Positions 45,645 through 54,364 of a DNA stretch of 64,000 bases are shown piece by piece. The notes beneath the pieces were generated by a model. The model was not told the DNA's origin. It saw nothing but the letters and a program-made list of their open reading frames with translations, and did no database searches. Position 1 is the stretch's first letter, and every line of letters starts with the position of its first letter. The DNA lies in NCBI RefSeq assembly GCF_029263665.1, contig NZ_JAJUFQ010000005.1, forward strand, positions 248,001 through 312,000. The letters are read 5' to 3'. A program made the translations under genes and the position numbers. The stretch is from Halomonas sp. (GTDB lineage Bacteria > Pseudomonadota > Gammaproteobacteria > Pseudomonadales > Halomonadaceae).

Positions 45645-45850
45645 AGCGCCTGGCACTGGTTGAGCCGAAAGTGCCCGACATCAGCCTCCGATACCAGTGC
45701 CGATTACTCTGGTATCAATCGCTCCTCGGTGTAGCGCAAAGCCCTGCGGGTCCATGACCTGGAGCTGATCGACGAGTGTACTTCGATCAACCACTGCCCC
45801 AGGCGGCCTGACGCCTGTTCGGCCACCATACGTCTGATTCAGTCGGAAAA
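45645..45850 (+). pseudogene. IS3-family transposase remnant
   Basis: A frameshifted reading resembles the start of IS3-type OrfB: Ile-Ser-Leu-Arg-Tyr-Gln-Cys-Arg-Leu-Leu, then (shifted by one base) Gly-Ile-Asn-Arg-Ser-Ser-Val, a stop, and LELIDECTSI. The middle stop and shift show it is dead. The rest of 45407-45929 has no gene. Confidence 0.4.
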
Positions 45851-45929
45851 TTCTGTTTAGTTTGTCGATTATTCAATGCCAGACTCGACTAGGTGCTACC
45901 TACAACATGAAATATTGAGGAAAAATACA

Positions 45930-46568
45930 ATGAGCAAAATATTTGTAAACATTGGACTTAGTCTAGACGGTTACATGGCACCGGAAGGAATGACAGTCGA
46001 GAACTGGGATAAGCCCGAGTACAAGGAATGGGGGGCAAAATGGGGTGCGCTGATGGGCTGGATTCTTAAACAGCAATATTTCCGCGAGAACCTCAAGTTC
46101 GGGCCAGGTGGCGAGACTGGCCCGGTTAATGACATGCTTCGTCACACCATGGAGCGTAGTGGCGCTAACATCATGGGCAAGAGAATGTTCGAGCAAGGCG
46201 AGGCCTCATGGCCCGAGGAGGCTCCGTTTCACACTTCCGTGTACGTTCTTACCCACCAAAAGCGTGAACCTTGGGCCCGGCCAGGCGGAACAACATTCTA
46301 TTTCGTCACCGATGGCCTGGAAAGTGCCCTTGAGCAGGCTAGAGAGTCCGCGGGCGATCGCGATATTCGTATCTCGGGCGGCGCGAACGTCATCCAACAG
46401 TATTTAAAACTGGGCGTCATTGACGAACTAGAAATTGCCCTAGCGCCAGTATTGTTTGGTGGTGGAAGGCGCTTGTTCGAGAATCTTCACGGGTCCATGC
46501 CACAGTTTCGTATCGACGAGGTGCTCAATACTCCAGATGCTACTCACTTGCGGTATGTGCGCGCTTAA
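45930..46568 (+). CDS. Dihydrofolate-reductase-like / RibD C-terminal family protein
   Basis: 212-residue protein of the RibD C-terminal/dihydrofolate reductase-like family, with SKIFVNIGLSLDGYMAPEG at the start, ANIMGKRMFEQGEASWPEE, and ISGGANVIQQYLKLGVIDEL (the NADPH-binding Gly-Gly region). These are NADPH-linked oxidoreductases of mostly unknown substrate. ATG at 45930 is preceded by TGAGG. It sits between an IS3 remnant and a repeat next to tRNA-Ser, so it was probably acquired. Confidence 0.85.
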   Translation: MSKIFVNIGLSLDGYMAPEGMTVENWDKPEYKEWGAKWGALMGWILKQQYFRENLKFGPGGETGPVNDMLRHTMERSGANIMGKRMFEQGEASWPEEAPFHTSVYVLTHQKREPWARPGGTTFYFVTDGLESALEQARESAGDRDIRISGGANVIQQYLKLGVIDELEIALAPVLFGGGRRLFENLHGSMPQFRIDEVLNTPDATHLRYVRA

Positions 46569-46833
46569 GGGCTGACCTAACAAGCGCCCCTACCCTCTGA
46601 TGAGACGAGCCCCTGGCAGCACCTGATACTTCAGGTCATGACAGTTTCCAGGAAGCGGCTGTTGACCCGCCGGAAGATCCGGGTGCCAGATCCGGCACTG
46701 GGAAGATGCGTTGCGACTCGTGAAGGGGATCAAGCAGACATGCAAGGGTGAAGTGACGAAGCGCTATGTGCATCCGCTCCCCATCGGACACGGAAAGCCG
46801 TGTCAAAGCCCCACTCACATTCCTGTGACATTA

Positions 46834-46885
46834 AATCACCGGCAAGGGCTGTGGAATCGATGGAAGAACACCTGAAAAGAAAAAG
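46834..46885. repeat. Dispersed repeat, copy B
   Basis: Matches copy A at 44677-44728 (same start AATCACCGGCAAGGG). This copy abuts the terminator of tRNA-Ser. The rest of 46569-46884 contains no identifiable gene. Confidence 0.65.
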
Positions 46886-46908
46886 GCACCAGCCAAATAG
46901 CTGATGCC
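46885..46908 (-). terminator. Terminator of tRNA-Ser
   Basis: 9-bp stem with one G-U pair and a six-base loop; on the minus strand it is followed by TTTTTCTTTT. It lies 21 bases past the tRNA 3' end. Confidence 0.85.
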
Positions 46909-46929
46909 TTTCAAGAAATCTGTAGTGAG

Positions 46930-47020
46930 TGGCGGAGGGACAGGGATTCGAACCCTGGGTAGGCTATTAACCTACGCCGGTTTTCAAGACCGGTGCATTC
47001 AACCGCTCTGCCATCCCTCC
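46930..47020 (-). tRNA. tRNA-Ser(UGA)
   Basis: Minus-strand tRNA of 91 bases with an encoded CCA. The 7-bp acceptor stem (GGAGGGA with TCCCTCC), a long class II variable arm (GCGTAGGTTAATAGCCTACC), the T arm with GGTTCGAATCC, and the anticodon loop CUUGAAA give anticodon UGA. All typical tRNA-Ser elements are present. Confidence 0.97.
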
Positions 47021-47384
47021 GGCTCACGGCGGTGTACTTTACCAGCTTTTCTCCAAACGTCAACAGTTCTGTCCGATCAATGTGTTAGAGCATCCTTTTC
47101 TGCTCCACGACTAGCGTATCGGAATGTCCCAGAAAGCTATATGGCAGGGCTCATGCTTAGCCTACGGGCTCGGATGGACAGAACAAGGTCTTAACTGACG
47201 TTTTTGGATAAGACCGCTGCTCGGAAGAAGTCCAGAATGGGCCCCTGCTCATCGCCGGCAGGTGATGGGCAGGTCCCCCACCCCGCGGCTTTGACAGATC
47301 TGCCATTGGCCATCGGGGTGAATGCAGCCTTTTCGCCCGGCAGCATTCACCACTCATGGCCAACCAGGCCAGTCGCAACGACTT

Positions 47385-47406
47385 GCCGCCTGCGGGCGGC
47401 TTTTTT
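47385..47406 (+). terminator. Orphan terminator
   Basis: GCCGCC-TGCG-GGCGGC followed by six T residues. No gene upstream on this strand has been identified, so it may end a small RNA or be a relic. Confidence 0.7.
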
Positions 47407-47646
47407 GCCTCTCTCGTAGCGAGATACACTGACACTCGGTCTGCTTGCCCTTGAAGAAGCAGGCCTGATTCAGGAAACCGTCGTTGTCGAAGTGCCCGTA
47501 AGGTCGAATACCGACTCACCGATGATGGGCAGCACCTTCGCCCAGTGATTCATGCCCTGAGGGTTTGGTCTATGGCTGAGGGAGAAAGGCAGGCCATAGC
47601 CAACGAACAACGTCTTGCCGCATATCCCCCAGAACCATACAAGACA

Positions 47647-47676
47647 CAGCCCCTGGCAAACCTTCGCCAGGGGCTG
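47647..47676 (-). terminator. Hairpin after DUF1090 gene
   Basis: Perfect 11-bp stem (CAGCCCCTGGC with its complement), eight-base loop, short T-rich tail on the minus strand. Confidence 0.7.
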
Positions 47677-47702
47677 AACAGGAAAATATGAGGGGCTTCT
47701 GC

Positions 47703-48098
47703 TTACTGGAGTACTTTCAACTGCTCGATGCGAGAATTGAGCTCGTCTACTGCCTCTTGCAGCTCTTCCCGTTGCTCCTGGATGTCCTCAAGGTCGCCAT
47801 CTTCCAGTGCTTCGTCGAGATCTTCCTGACGATCACGCACTTTCTCCTGGCCTTCGCGAACCTTTTGCTCGGCGTCCGCCATGAGACTCTCTTGGGAGCA
47901 GTTTTCCTGGATGCCAACCAGGGCACGTTCAAGCCCGCGCACCTGGTCCTCGTTACCATGGTCCTTGGCGATTTGCAGTTGACGCTGCACTTCTGCTTCT
48001 TTGTCGCTGCATGGTGAAGCCGAATCATCGGCAACCGCACCATTGGCGAATGCAAGACAACAGCACAATGGGGCCAAATACTTGTACAGACTTCTCAT
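47703..48098 (-). CDS. DUF1090 periplasmic coiled-coil protein
   Basis: 131-residue protein with a signal peptide (ending Ala-Val-Ala-Asp near residue 24) and a mature part that is helical and highly charged. The family core CSDKEAEVQRQLQIAKDHGN and LERALVGIQENC place it in DUF1090 (YqjC-like), of unknown function. The C-terminal half is Gln/Glu/Asp-rich coiled coil. ATG at 48098 is preferred over the longer frame since it starts the signal peptide. Confidence 0.85.
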   Translation of the reverse strand: MRSLYKYLAPLCCCLAFANGAVADDSASPCSDKEAEVQRQLQIAKDHGNEDQVRGLERALVGIQENCSQESLMADAEQKVREGQEKVRDRQEDLDEALEDGDLEDIQEQREELQEAVDELNSRIEQLKVLQ

Positions 48099-48461
48099 GC
48101 GATATCCGTATCCAGGGAATGGGCCTGGGAGCATAGCGCATCGTGTAGCGATCGCACAGCCCGCCCAGCCGCCTACAGGGGCATGCCTCTATGGGTAGCT
48201 CAGCCTTAATCGTGTCGACACCACCATGAAGGGAAAGTTGAAGGCAGTGACTTTCAGGTCGAATATTTTATTCTTGTTTTCAGACAAGCGTCTTGAAGTG
48301 ATCGTTCTTGATGCTTTTTCATCATCAGAATCTGAGAAAACAATGCTATGCTTGTACTTTTATGAAGTTAGTACCGATCATATGACGACTTAGTTGACAT
48401 ATAATGATGCCGACATCCGGTAGAACTGTCAGCCCTCAGCTCTTCCGGATGCCAGATGGTA
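48099..48461. other. Intergenic region
   Basis: 363 AT-rich bases with no gene on either strand. It probably holds the DUF1090 promoter. A TTGACA at 48393 abuts TATAAT directly, so it is not a normal promoter. Confidence 0.35.
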
Positions 48462-48695
48462 TTAGCCTGGGTTATTCCCACCAAACAGAACAGTCTTTAC
48501 AGAGCGCGGAAAGTCGTCTCCGCATCCGGTCTTCTGGCATTCCGAGATGGCAGCATCCAGCATCTCTCGGGTTTTATCTGGCTCAACATCCTTTAGCACT
48601 TTAAATGCGGCACCAAACATCAGGGATATTTGATGGATAAGCTTTTCTTCTGGCGACATGAGAATAAACTCCAGGCGCGATGAGTGAGCCATCAT
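48462..48695 (-). CDS. Hypothetical protein
   Basis: 77-residue frame with protein-like composition: SSRLEFILMSPEEKLIHQIS and VLKDVEPDKTREMLDAAISE, with Cys in QKTGCGDDF. There is no strong ribosome site and no family I recognise. It lies in an AT-rich stretch. Confidence 0.45.
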   Translation of the reverse strand: MMAHSSRLEFILMSPEEKLIHQISLMFGAAFKVLKDVEPDKTREMLDAAISECQKTGCGDDFPRSVKTVLFGGNNPG

Positions 48696-48849
48696 GATTT
48701 ACTCTGCATGAGCCACACCGCAACTGTATATTCATACACAAGCACCGTACAACCTACGGATTTTGTAAAGTTAATTTTCTTTTTATACTTTCTGGTGACT
48801 CATCATCTCAGCACAGTGACATTGAGAGGCATCTCCGTTTATCTTCAAG

Positions 48850-49053
48850 TCATGGCAACTCCCGGGGAGCTTCTCGCCACAGAAGGTCAATCACATCCCA
48901 GAGCGTGAGCGACTTATAGTTTTCAGGCAGTTTAATGGATGGAATGATGGTTTCATTCCCATTAGTCATTTTTGCGGCAATGACAGGATGTTTTCGACAT
49001 AGTTTGAATTCAATCTCACGGAGTACCCACCCATTACGATAGTTATATGGCAT
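48850..49053 (-). CDS. Hypothetical protein
   Basis: 67-residue product starting MPYNYRNGWVLREIEFKLCR and ending in REAPRELP; basic and aromatic, no membrane segment. GGGGAGA lies 6 bases before the ATG, which is good evidence of translation. No family is recognised. Confidence 0.55.
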   Translation of the reverse strand: MPYNYRNGWVLREIEFKLCRKHPVIAAKMTNGNETIIPSIKLPENYKSLTLWDVIDLLWREAPRELP

Positions 49054-49708
49054 GACAATCTCCCCTGGACAAGATACCAGGCTTTAGTCTTGTTTCTCAG
49101 TGACTCTCTTTCCACCTCCTTCCAATAGAGTTTTTCCCGATCTATAAACTATTATTACCCTAGCATAGTCGTTTTTTCTTGGAAGCCGTCACCATTCTCA
49201 TCAACGAAACCAGACGAGTGACCATATCGAAGTAGACAGCATTTCACATGCGTGGCTTATTTTGTTGTTGTCAGGTACTGCGCGATTAATGCCCTATGGG
49301 TCGCTATGGCCCCGTGTGACCTCTGGACACCTCATTCAGGCAAGTTGTGGCACAGTGGGAACTGTTACTTTTTCAACACAAGATTTCTTAGGCAAAGGAA
49401 AGCTTCCTCTTACTCATTTTTTATATAACAAGCTGATTTTCAATATATTTTGTATCACTCCACTCAGATCTCTCCGATCATCATGCTTTACCGAGTTGCA
49501 GCCCAGTCCAACACTGCTAACATCCTTTCCCGTGGTGCTTCCCTTGCTTGCAAGTGGCACCCACCCTGCGATGCCAATGAGGTCACCGGACGATCTCTGG
49601 CCCGTCTGAGTTCAACGGACGAACTCGGGCGGTTTGCACGCTTCCTGCAACGCTTTCTTGTATGCCCATCTTTCCTTCGGCCAAGCGCATGCGGGTTATC
49701 TCACACGC
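49054..49708. other. Region without genes, AT-rich
   Basis: 655 bases with only weak open frames on the plus strand (for example 49262-49609), which have no ribosome sites and no recognisable family. I see no RNA gene or mobile element. Confidence 0.4.
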
Positions 49709-50035
49709 TCATCCCGTTCTGGGCCCCATCACAATGACTAGCGCACCCAGTACACAGATCATGGCTCCCGTCATGTCCCAACGGTCTGGACGCTGGCCTT
49801 CTATGCTCCATAGCCATATCAGCGACGTGAGAATATAAATGCCGCCATAGGCAGCATAGGCCCTACCTGCAAAATCAACATCGACTCGAGTCAACGCCCA
49901 GGCAAACAGCAGGAGACAAGCGGTGCCTGGGATAAGCCAGGCAGCAGATTTTCCTAGCCTCAGCCAGGCCCAGAAAGCAAAGCACCCTGCAATCTCAGCC
50001 AGTGCCGCGACAAAAAAAGTTGGAATCGTCCACAT
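49709..50035 (-). CDS. YnfA-family small transporter (UPF0060)
   Basis: 108-residue inner-membrane protein with four hydrophobic helices, same length as E. coli YnfA. Family sequence: [32 protein letters not shown] and a C-terminal Gly-Ala-Met-Ile-Cys-Val-Leu-Gly. YnfA is a small multidrug-resistance-type exporter. Start at 50035 gives the family N-terminus. Confidence 0.88.
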   Translation of the reverse strand: MWTIPTFFVAALAEIAGCFAFWAWLRLGKSAAWLIPGTACLLLFAWALTRVDVDFAGRAYAAYGGIYILTSLIWLWSIEGQRPDRWDMTGAMICVLGALVIVMGPRTG

Positions 50036-50294
50036 TGATAAGATCTCGTTTCCTGAAGAATGCATCTCGTCGTTCCGATGATTTCAATATTTTTCCAGCC
50101 TCACAACTGCGCCGGCCTCAGCCTTGATCATGAGCTTCTGCATATTGATATCTATCGCTATCATGACCATGCGTCCTTCTGTCCCTATATGAACATGTTT
50201 CCATACGAACATGGCTCGATAGTCATTGGCATGCATAGAGGGGTGAACATTATCTACCTGGCGCTCAGCCAAGGAGCTCGACACAAAGGAATCC

Positions 50295-51272
50295 ATGGTG
50301 GATCAGGAACTGGCAAGCATAGAAAACCGGGCACTTGTATATCGAGCCTTCGGTGAACCGGAAAAGACGCTGAGACTGGAGACTTTCAAGACAGGACCAC
50401 TGCAGCCTGGGTTGGTACGCGTAGGCATGAGCATGTCCCCTATCAACCCATCAGACCTGATTCCCGTTACAGGAGCCTATCGGCACCGCGTGGTGCCCCC
50501 CCTGGTAGCAGGGTATGAGGGGCTGGGGATCGTCAAGGAAGCACCTCCCACGCACACACAGCTTGTCGGGAAGCGCGTGCTCCCATTGCGAGGCCCTGGA
50601 ACATGGCAGGATCATGTCGATTGCGTCCCGGACTGGCTGATCAGCGTACCTGACGATATCCCTGACCATCTTGCCGCGCGAGCCTACATCAACCCCCTGG
50701 CGGCTCTGTTGATGCTCAAACGCTGGCATCCCGCAGGACAAAGTGTGATGGTCACGGCAGCGGGATCAACGTGCGCCAGACTCTTGGCTCAATGGGCACT
50801 CTCACTAGGAGCGACCCGTGTCGTCGGGGTTCATCGCTCTCCCCGCCATGCTTCAGATCTGTTGAAACGCGGCACCATTCCTGTCAACGCAGGCTATCTA
50901 CCAGAAGTCGCAAGCTGGGCAAGAGACGTTGACCTGGTCTTTGATGCAGTAGGTGGAAATCTCGCGACGACCCTGCTTGGCTCCATGCCCAAGCATGCGC
51001 GACTCATTTCCTATGGACTGCTATCAGGTATGCCTTTTTCCCAGACCATGCATGGCCCTTCCGTGACACGCTTTCATATTCGCGATCAATTCGACGGACT
51101 GCAGCCTCCGACCTGGCAAGCATGGTTTCAGGAAATATGGCCCCTCCTGCGGGGTTCCTGCCTCCCTGAAGTCGAGAGTATTCCGTTGGAGAACTGGCAT
51201 GAAGCGCTGACCCTCTTTCAACAATCAGGACGAAGATTCAAGCCGGTTTTATCGTTTCAACACTCGGAATGA
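50295..51272 (+). CDS. Zinc-less MDR oxidoreductase (quinone/enoyl reductase-like)
   Basis: 325-residue medium-chain dehydrogenase/reductase with the GroES-like fold at residues 12-130 (VRVGMSMSPINPSDL, then GYEGLGIV) and a Rossmann fold after about 140 (SVMVTAAGSTCARLLAQWALSLGA; the Gly pattern is unusual). The C-terminal part lacks the catalytic zinc ligands of alcohol dehydrogenases, so it resembles quinone oxidoreductases or mitochondrial enoyl-reductase-like proteins. Substrate unknown. Confidence 0.82.
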   Translation: MVDQELASIENRALVYRAFGEPEKTLRLETFKTGPLQPGLVRVGMSMSPINPSDLIPVTGAYRHRVVPPLVAGYEGLGIVKEAPPTHTQLVGKRVLPLRGPGTWQDHVDCVPDWLISVPDDIPDHLAARAYINPLAALLMLKRWHPAGQSVMVTAAGSTCARLLAQWALSLGATRVVGVHRSPRHASDLLKRGTIPVNAGYLPEVASWARDVDLVFDAVGGNLATTLLGSMPKHARLISYGLLSGMPFSQTMHGPSVTRFHIRDQFDGLQPPTWQAWFQEIWPLLRGSCLPEVESIPLENWHEALTLFQQSGRRFKPVLSFQHSE

Positions 51273-51575
51273 AGTGGCAACTTGTCCCTTGCTCAAGGCT
51301 CATGAGATACCCTCGGGCCAACTTCTTCAGCGGATCATCATAGCCCTCTCCATCATGTTCTATTGCTCCGCCTATCCGTCGAGTCGTGCGACATGAGCAG
51401 TGTGAGACACTTTGATGAAAATTAAAAAACAGTGTTTACGAACATTGTTTTTATACTACTCTGAAGATTAGATGATGCCTACTCGACGATATATGGGTGT
51501 CATTCTTTCCCCCTCAAGCAATGAGTGACCAAGAGTCAGTTCCATGGATCCATAAGGAATCTGGAGGGATGCAAA
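51273..51575. other. Intergenic region
   Basis: About 300 bases, AT-rich near 51,400-51,500, with no credible gene. It probably holds the promoter of the small protein at 51576. Confidence 0.35.
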
Positions 51576-51851
51576 ATGAACAGAACAACATTGCTGCTGC
51601 CCCACATGCCTTCTGAGAAACACCACTATCCCAAGGCTCGCATCGTACGTCGTGCCTTGCCCTTCTGGCGCCGTCCACGGGCCGAAGCATCACATCAGCT
51701 TCACGACAAGGTCGAGGTTGGCTGCCTTGCGCACACTTATCACGAAGTAGTGGGACCTGGAGAGATGGAGAATGCCAAGCGCAGGCTTGACTTCTATGCC
51801 CGCTGGAATGGTCTGAAAGCGCCACACTTGCAGATCTGGAAAATTTCCTGA
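51576..51851 (+). CDS. Hypothetical protein
   Basis: 91-residue basic protein with an Arg/Pro/Trp-rich middle (RRALPFWRRPRAEASHQLHD) and RLDFYARWNGLKAP at the end. GGAGGG at 51563 is a strong ribosome site for ATG 51576, so translation is likely. I recognise no family; it could be a small cytoplasmic regulator. Confidence 0.55.
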   Translation: MNRTTLLLPHMPSEKHHYPKARIVRRALPFWRRPRAEASHQLHDKVEVGCLAHTYHEVVGPGEMENAKRRLDFYARWNGLKAPHLQIWKIS

Positions 51852-51866
51852 CATGGCGAGCGTTTC

Positions 51867-51896
51867 CGCCTGGGGGCATCTGATGTCCCAGGCGGC
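51867..51896 (+). terminator. Hairpin after the small hypothetical gene
   Basis: Stem CCGCCTGGG/CCCAGGCGG with a 12-base loop directly after the stop codon; no clear T tract. Confidence 0.5.
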
Positions 51897-51907
51897 ATAT
51901 TGAGTAC

Positions 51908-51944
51908 CTAGTTGGATACCAGGAGCTTAGTTAGATACCAAGCC
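51908..51944. repeat. Two-unit degenerate 18-base repeat
   Basis: TAGTTGGATACCAGGAG at 51909 is followed by a similar TTAGTTAGATACCAAGC, so two copies of about 18 bases differ at a few positions. They lie between a hairpin and the converging mdaB gene. Confidence 0.5.
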
Positions 51945-51978
51945 CCCTATTGGAGAGCAGCAGGTGGAGCCGCTACTC

Positions 51979-52563
51979 TCAGGCAATGGCAAAGTGCCTA
52001 TGCAAGTGCTCTCGGTAAGCCGTCATGTCGCCCTCGACATCAGGCGCCTTGATCACATCGTTGGCGAGGAACGTTGGCATTCCTTCCATACCAACGAATT
52101 CCTGTGACTTATGGAACGGGAAGTAGACGGCTTCGACGCCACGACCTTCAAAAAAGTTACCGGGTTCATCGAAGGCTTCCCTCGGTGCGTTCCACGTCAG
52201 CGACAACATATAACGACGCCCATGCAATAGGCCGCCACTGCCGTAATGGCGGTTTGGGTCCGTACGTGAGCGCCCATCATTGGCGTATAACTTGCCATGG
52301 CCTGCTGTGAAGACTTCATCAATGTACTTCTTGACGGTCCACGGAGCCCCCATCCACCAGCCAGGCATTTGATAGATGACAACATCGGCCCACAAGAACT
52401 TATCGACCTCCGCCTCAGTGTCATAACCATCATCCACTCGGGTTTCTTGAATGACATGCCCCATCTCGGCGAGTTCACCACGGGCCAGCTCATGCAGAGT
52501 GTCGTTGTAACGCCCCCCAGAGTGGGCAAACGCCTTGGCGCCATTGATCAGCAAGATATTCAT
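51979..52563 (-). CDS. mdaB: NAD(P)H quinone reductase MdaB
   Basis: 194-residue flavodoxin-fold quinone reductase of the MdaB/modulator-of-drug-activity family. It begins MNILLINGAKAFAHSGGRYND, then VVIYQMPGWWMGAPWTVKKY, and HFAIA at the end. Protects against oxidative stress by two-electron reduction of quinones. ATG at 52563 has GGAGA 5 bases upstream; the longer frame is not required. No partner gene is adjacent. Confidence 0.92.
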   Translation of the reverse strand: MNILLINGAKAFAHSGGRYNDTLHELARGELAEMGHVIQETRVDDGYDTEAEVDKFLWADVVIYQMPGWWMGAPWTVKKYIDEVFTAGHGKLYANDGRSRTDPNRHYGSGGLLHGRRYMLSLTWNAPREAFDEPGNFFEGRGVEAVYFPFHKSQEFVGMEGMPTFLANDVIKAPDVEGDMTAYREHLHRHFAIA

Positions 52564-52683
52564 CGAATCTCCAGAACTAGAATGCATGCGCTCTTGCGCA
52601 ACGATTGGCCACAAGTCTGACGCGTCACGACGAATTGATAAACCCGTTAGTCTGCAAAAGACTTTTTGAGCCACTGCAAAAAT

Positions 52684-52705
52684 ACGCCGCCGGTAACGGC
52701 GGCGT
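52684..52705 (-). terminator. Terminator of the L,D-transpeptidase gene
   Basis: 9-bp perfect stem (ACGCCGCCG with CGGCGGCGT), four-base loop; on the minus strand ATTTTTG follows. A clear rho-independent terminator for the upstream minus-strand gene. Confidence 0.88.
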
Positions 52706-52764
52706 GAACCTGGAGATACAGCGCAAGAAGGCTCAAGCGCCCAAAGCGAAAGTGCAAGGTTCTG

Positions 52765-53820
52765 TCATAGGCGATTGTCGGCCAGAGACAAATCCGTCTG
52801 GATGCCGCCATCGGCTGCCAAGCCAATATGGTCATACAATGAGCCAGGCAACGGTCGAGGCTCCGCAGGAGGTGAAACCAGAGCAACAGGCCGACCGCTG
52901 GAGTCCTTGATCGCCTGGGTCAGAATGCCGTGATCGATCTGGAAACCACTGTCCTCGGCCAGAGCATCAGCCCTATCGGCCGCCTCATCCACACGCTTGA
53001 GGACGGTCGTCTCGCTTTCTTCTTCGTCCAGGACTGGATAAGACTGAGCGTAGAGCACGCCATCAGACCAGCCAAACTTGGTCGGCTCATTGACGATACG
53101 TACCTGAGTGCCAACCGCCACCTGGTCGAACAGATGCTCGACATCATCAGGCAACAAACGTATGCACCCATGAGTGACACGCATGCCAACGCCTTCAGGC
53201 TTGTTGGTGCCATGGATCAAGTACCCCCGAAAGCCCAGGCGCATCTTGCGGCTACCCAGAGGATTATCCGGGCCTGGCGGGACCACGCCAGGAAGCGGGT
53301 CACCGGCTTCAGCATGCTCGCGGCGAATGGATGCGGGTGGGTACCAGGATGGGTTCTTTATCTTGTCCGTGATGGACGTTGTACCCAACGGGGTCTTCCA
53401 GTCCATGCGGCCCACCGCGATAGGATATGTCTGAACGATGTCAGTCTGGTTGGCCGGATAATAGTACAAGCGCATCTCGGCAACGTTGATCACGATCCCT
53501 TTGCGTGGGGTATCCGGCAAGATGAAGCGGCCCGGAACGACGACCTCGGTACCTTCCCCTGGATACCAGATGCTTACCTCTGGGTTGGCACGAACCATGG
53601 CATTATAACCTAGCCCGTATTCATGCCCGATAGAGATAAGGGTGTCTTCTTCCTTGGCCTTGACGACCAGGACGTTGCCAACCACGTCACCGTTTTCAGG
53701 CAAATGGTAGTAACCACGGCGAAGCTCTTCTGCCACGGCAAATGGGGTGAGCAGGAAAGTGGCCACACATAGCATCCAGGCCAGGCGAGCCAAAGGCCAG
53801 AGAGAACTCTTCAACATCAT
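52765..53820 (-). CDS. L,D-transpeptidase (YkuD domain) with LysM-like region
   Basis: 351-residue secreted protein with a signal peptide (hydrophobic at 8-28, ending Ala-Val-Ala-Glu). A LysM-type segment (DTLISIGHEYGLGYNAMVRANP) is followed by the YkuD catalytic domain with HGTNKPEGVGMRVTHGCIRL, where Cys219 is the nucleophile. The C-terminal tail is Asp/Glu-rich. It is the ErfK/YbiS/YcfS/YnhG type that makes 3-3 peptidoglycan crosslinks or anchors lipoprotein. ATG at 53820. Confidence 0.92.
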   Translation of the reverse strand: MMLKSSLWPLARLAWMLCVATFLLTPFAVAEELRRGYYHLPENGDVVGNVLVVKAKEEDTLISIGHEYGLGYNAMVRANPEVSIWYPGEGTEVVVPGRFILPDTPRKGIVINVAEMRLYYYPANQTDIVQTYPIAVGRMDWKTPLGTTSITDKIKNPSWYPPASIRREHAEAGDPLPGVVPPGPDNPLGSRKMRLGFRGYLIHGTNKPEGVGMRVTHGCIRLLPDDVEHLFDQVAVGTQVRIVNEPTKFGWSDGVLYAQSYPVLDEEESETTVLKRVDEAADRADALAEDSGFQIDHGILTQAIKDSSGRPVALVSPPAEPRPLPGSLYDHIGLAADGGIQTDLSLADNRL

Positions 53821-54364
53821 GGGACACCTCTCAAAGGATCCACACAAGCAACAAAGAGCAAAAGAACGCCCGCTGCCATATGTCGATTCACTTATGCAGG
53901 TTCAATAAGCATAGCCGGCTCTCCTCTATTCGCCAGACGCCAGACGCCAGACGCCAGACCATCATGGGCGCACCTCATGAGAAGAGCAGTTTTACATTTA
54001 TGGCAAGGGAGTATGGTAAGGAATACCGATGATCATGAATGCCGACAATGCAGTTCATTGCACTATTCTCCCCGCCAGATGAATTCTTCTTTGCATAAAG
54101 AAGTGTGTGCAATATCTCTTTATTATAAATATTTGAATTATCATTACTCAGTGAATTTTGGAAAAGTATCTATTCTTGATATCGTTCCCACATGGCATTC
54201 GGTATCTTCTATGCTTCACAAACAATCACAATCGATGCCAGCTCCTCATATCAACAACAACTGAAATCCTTTACCAGGTAGCGAGTTACGCTGCACACCA
54301 TGTATTTGGCAGCCTACTGACCGACCTGGTGATGGAAACCGGTAACTGCACAGGGATTGGGAAC
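53821..54364. other. Intergenic region with AT-rich leader of the GGDEF-EAL gene
   Basis: About 540 bases without a gene. It includes the CGCCAGA tandem repeat (53931-53958), the ldt promoter on the minus strand and an AT-rich leader to the next gene. Confidence 0.4.
53931..53958. repeat. Four perfect CGCCAGA tandem repeats
   Basis: CGCCAGA repeated four times (28 bases) followed by CC. A short simple-sequence repeat of unknown role, possibly slippage-prone. Confidence 0.85.

Larger units (their letters stand above)
47021..47702. other. Region after tRNA-Ser without clear genes
   Basis: About 680 bases with no convincing coding sequence; the short frames lack ribosome sites and homology. 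It contains an orphan plus-strand terminator at 47385 and the DUF1090 terminator at 47647. It may be decayed mobile DNA. Confidence 0.4.

Noticed and set aside
47157..47519. Minus-strand frame of 120 codons after the tRNA
   Set aside because: No ribosome site, no family, composition not protein-like.
48393..48404. Promoter TTGACA with TATAAT
   Set aside because: The two elements are adjacent without the 16-18 base spacer, so it is not a sigma-70 promoter.
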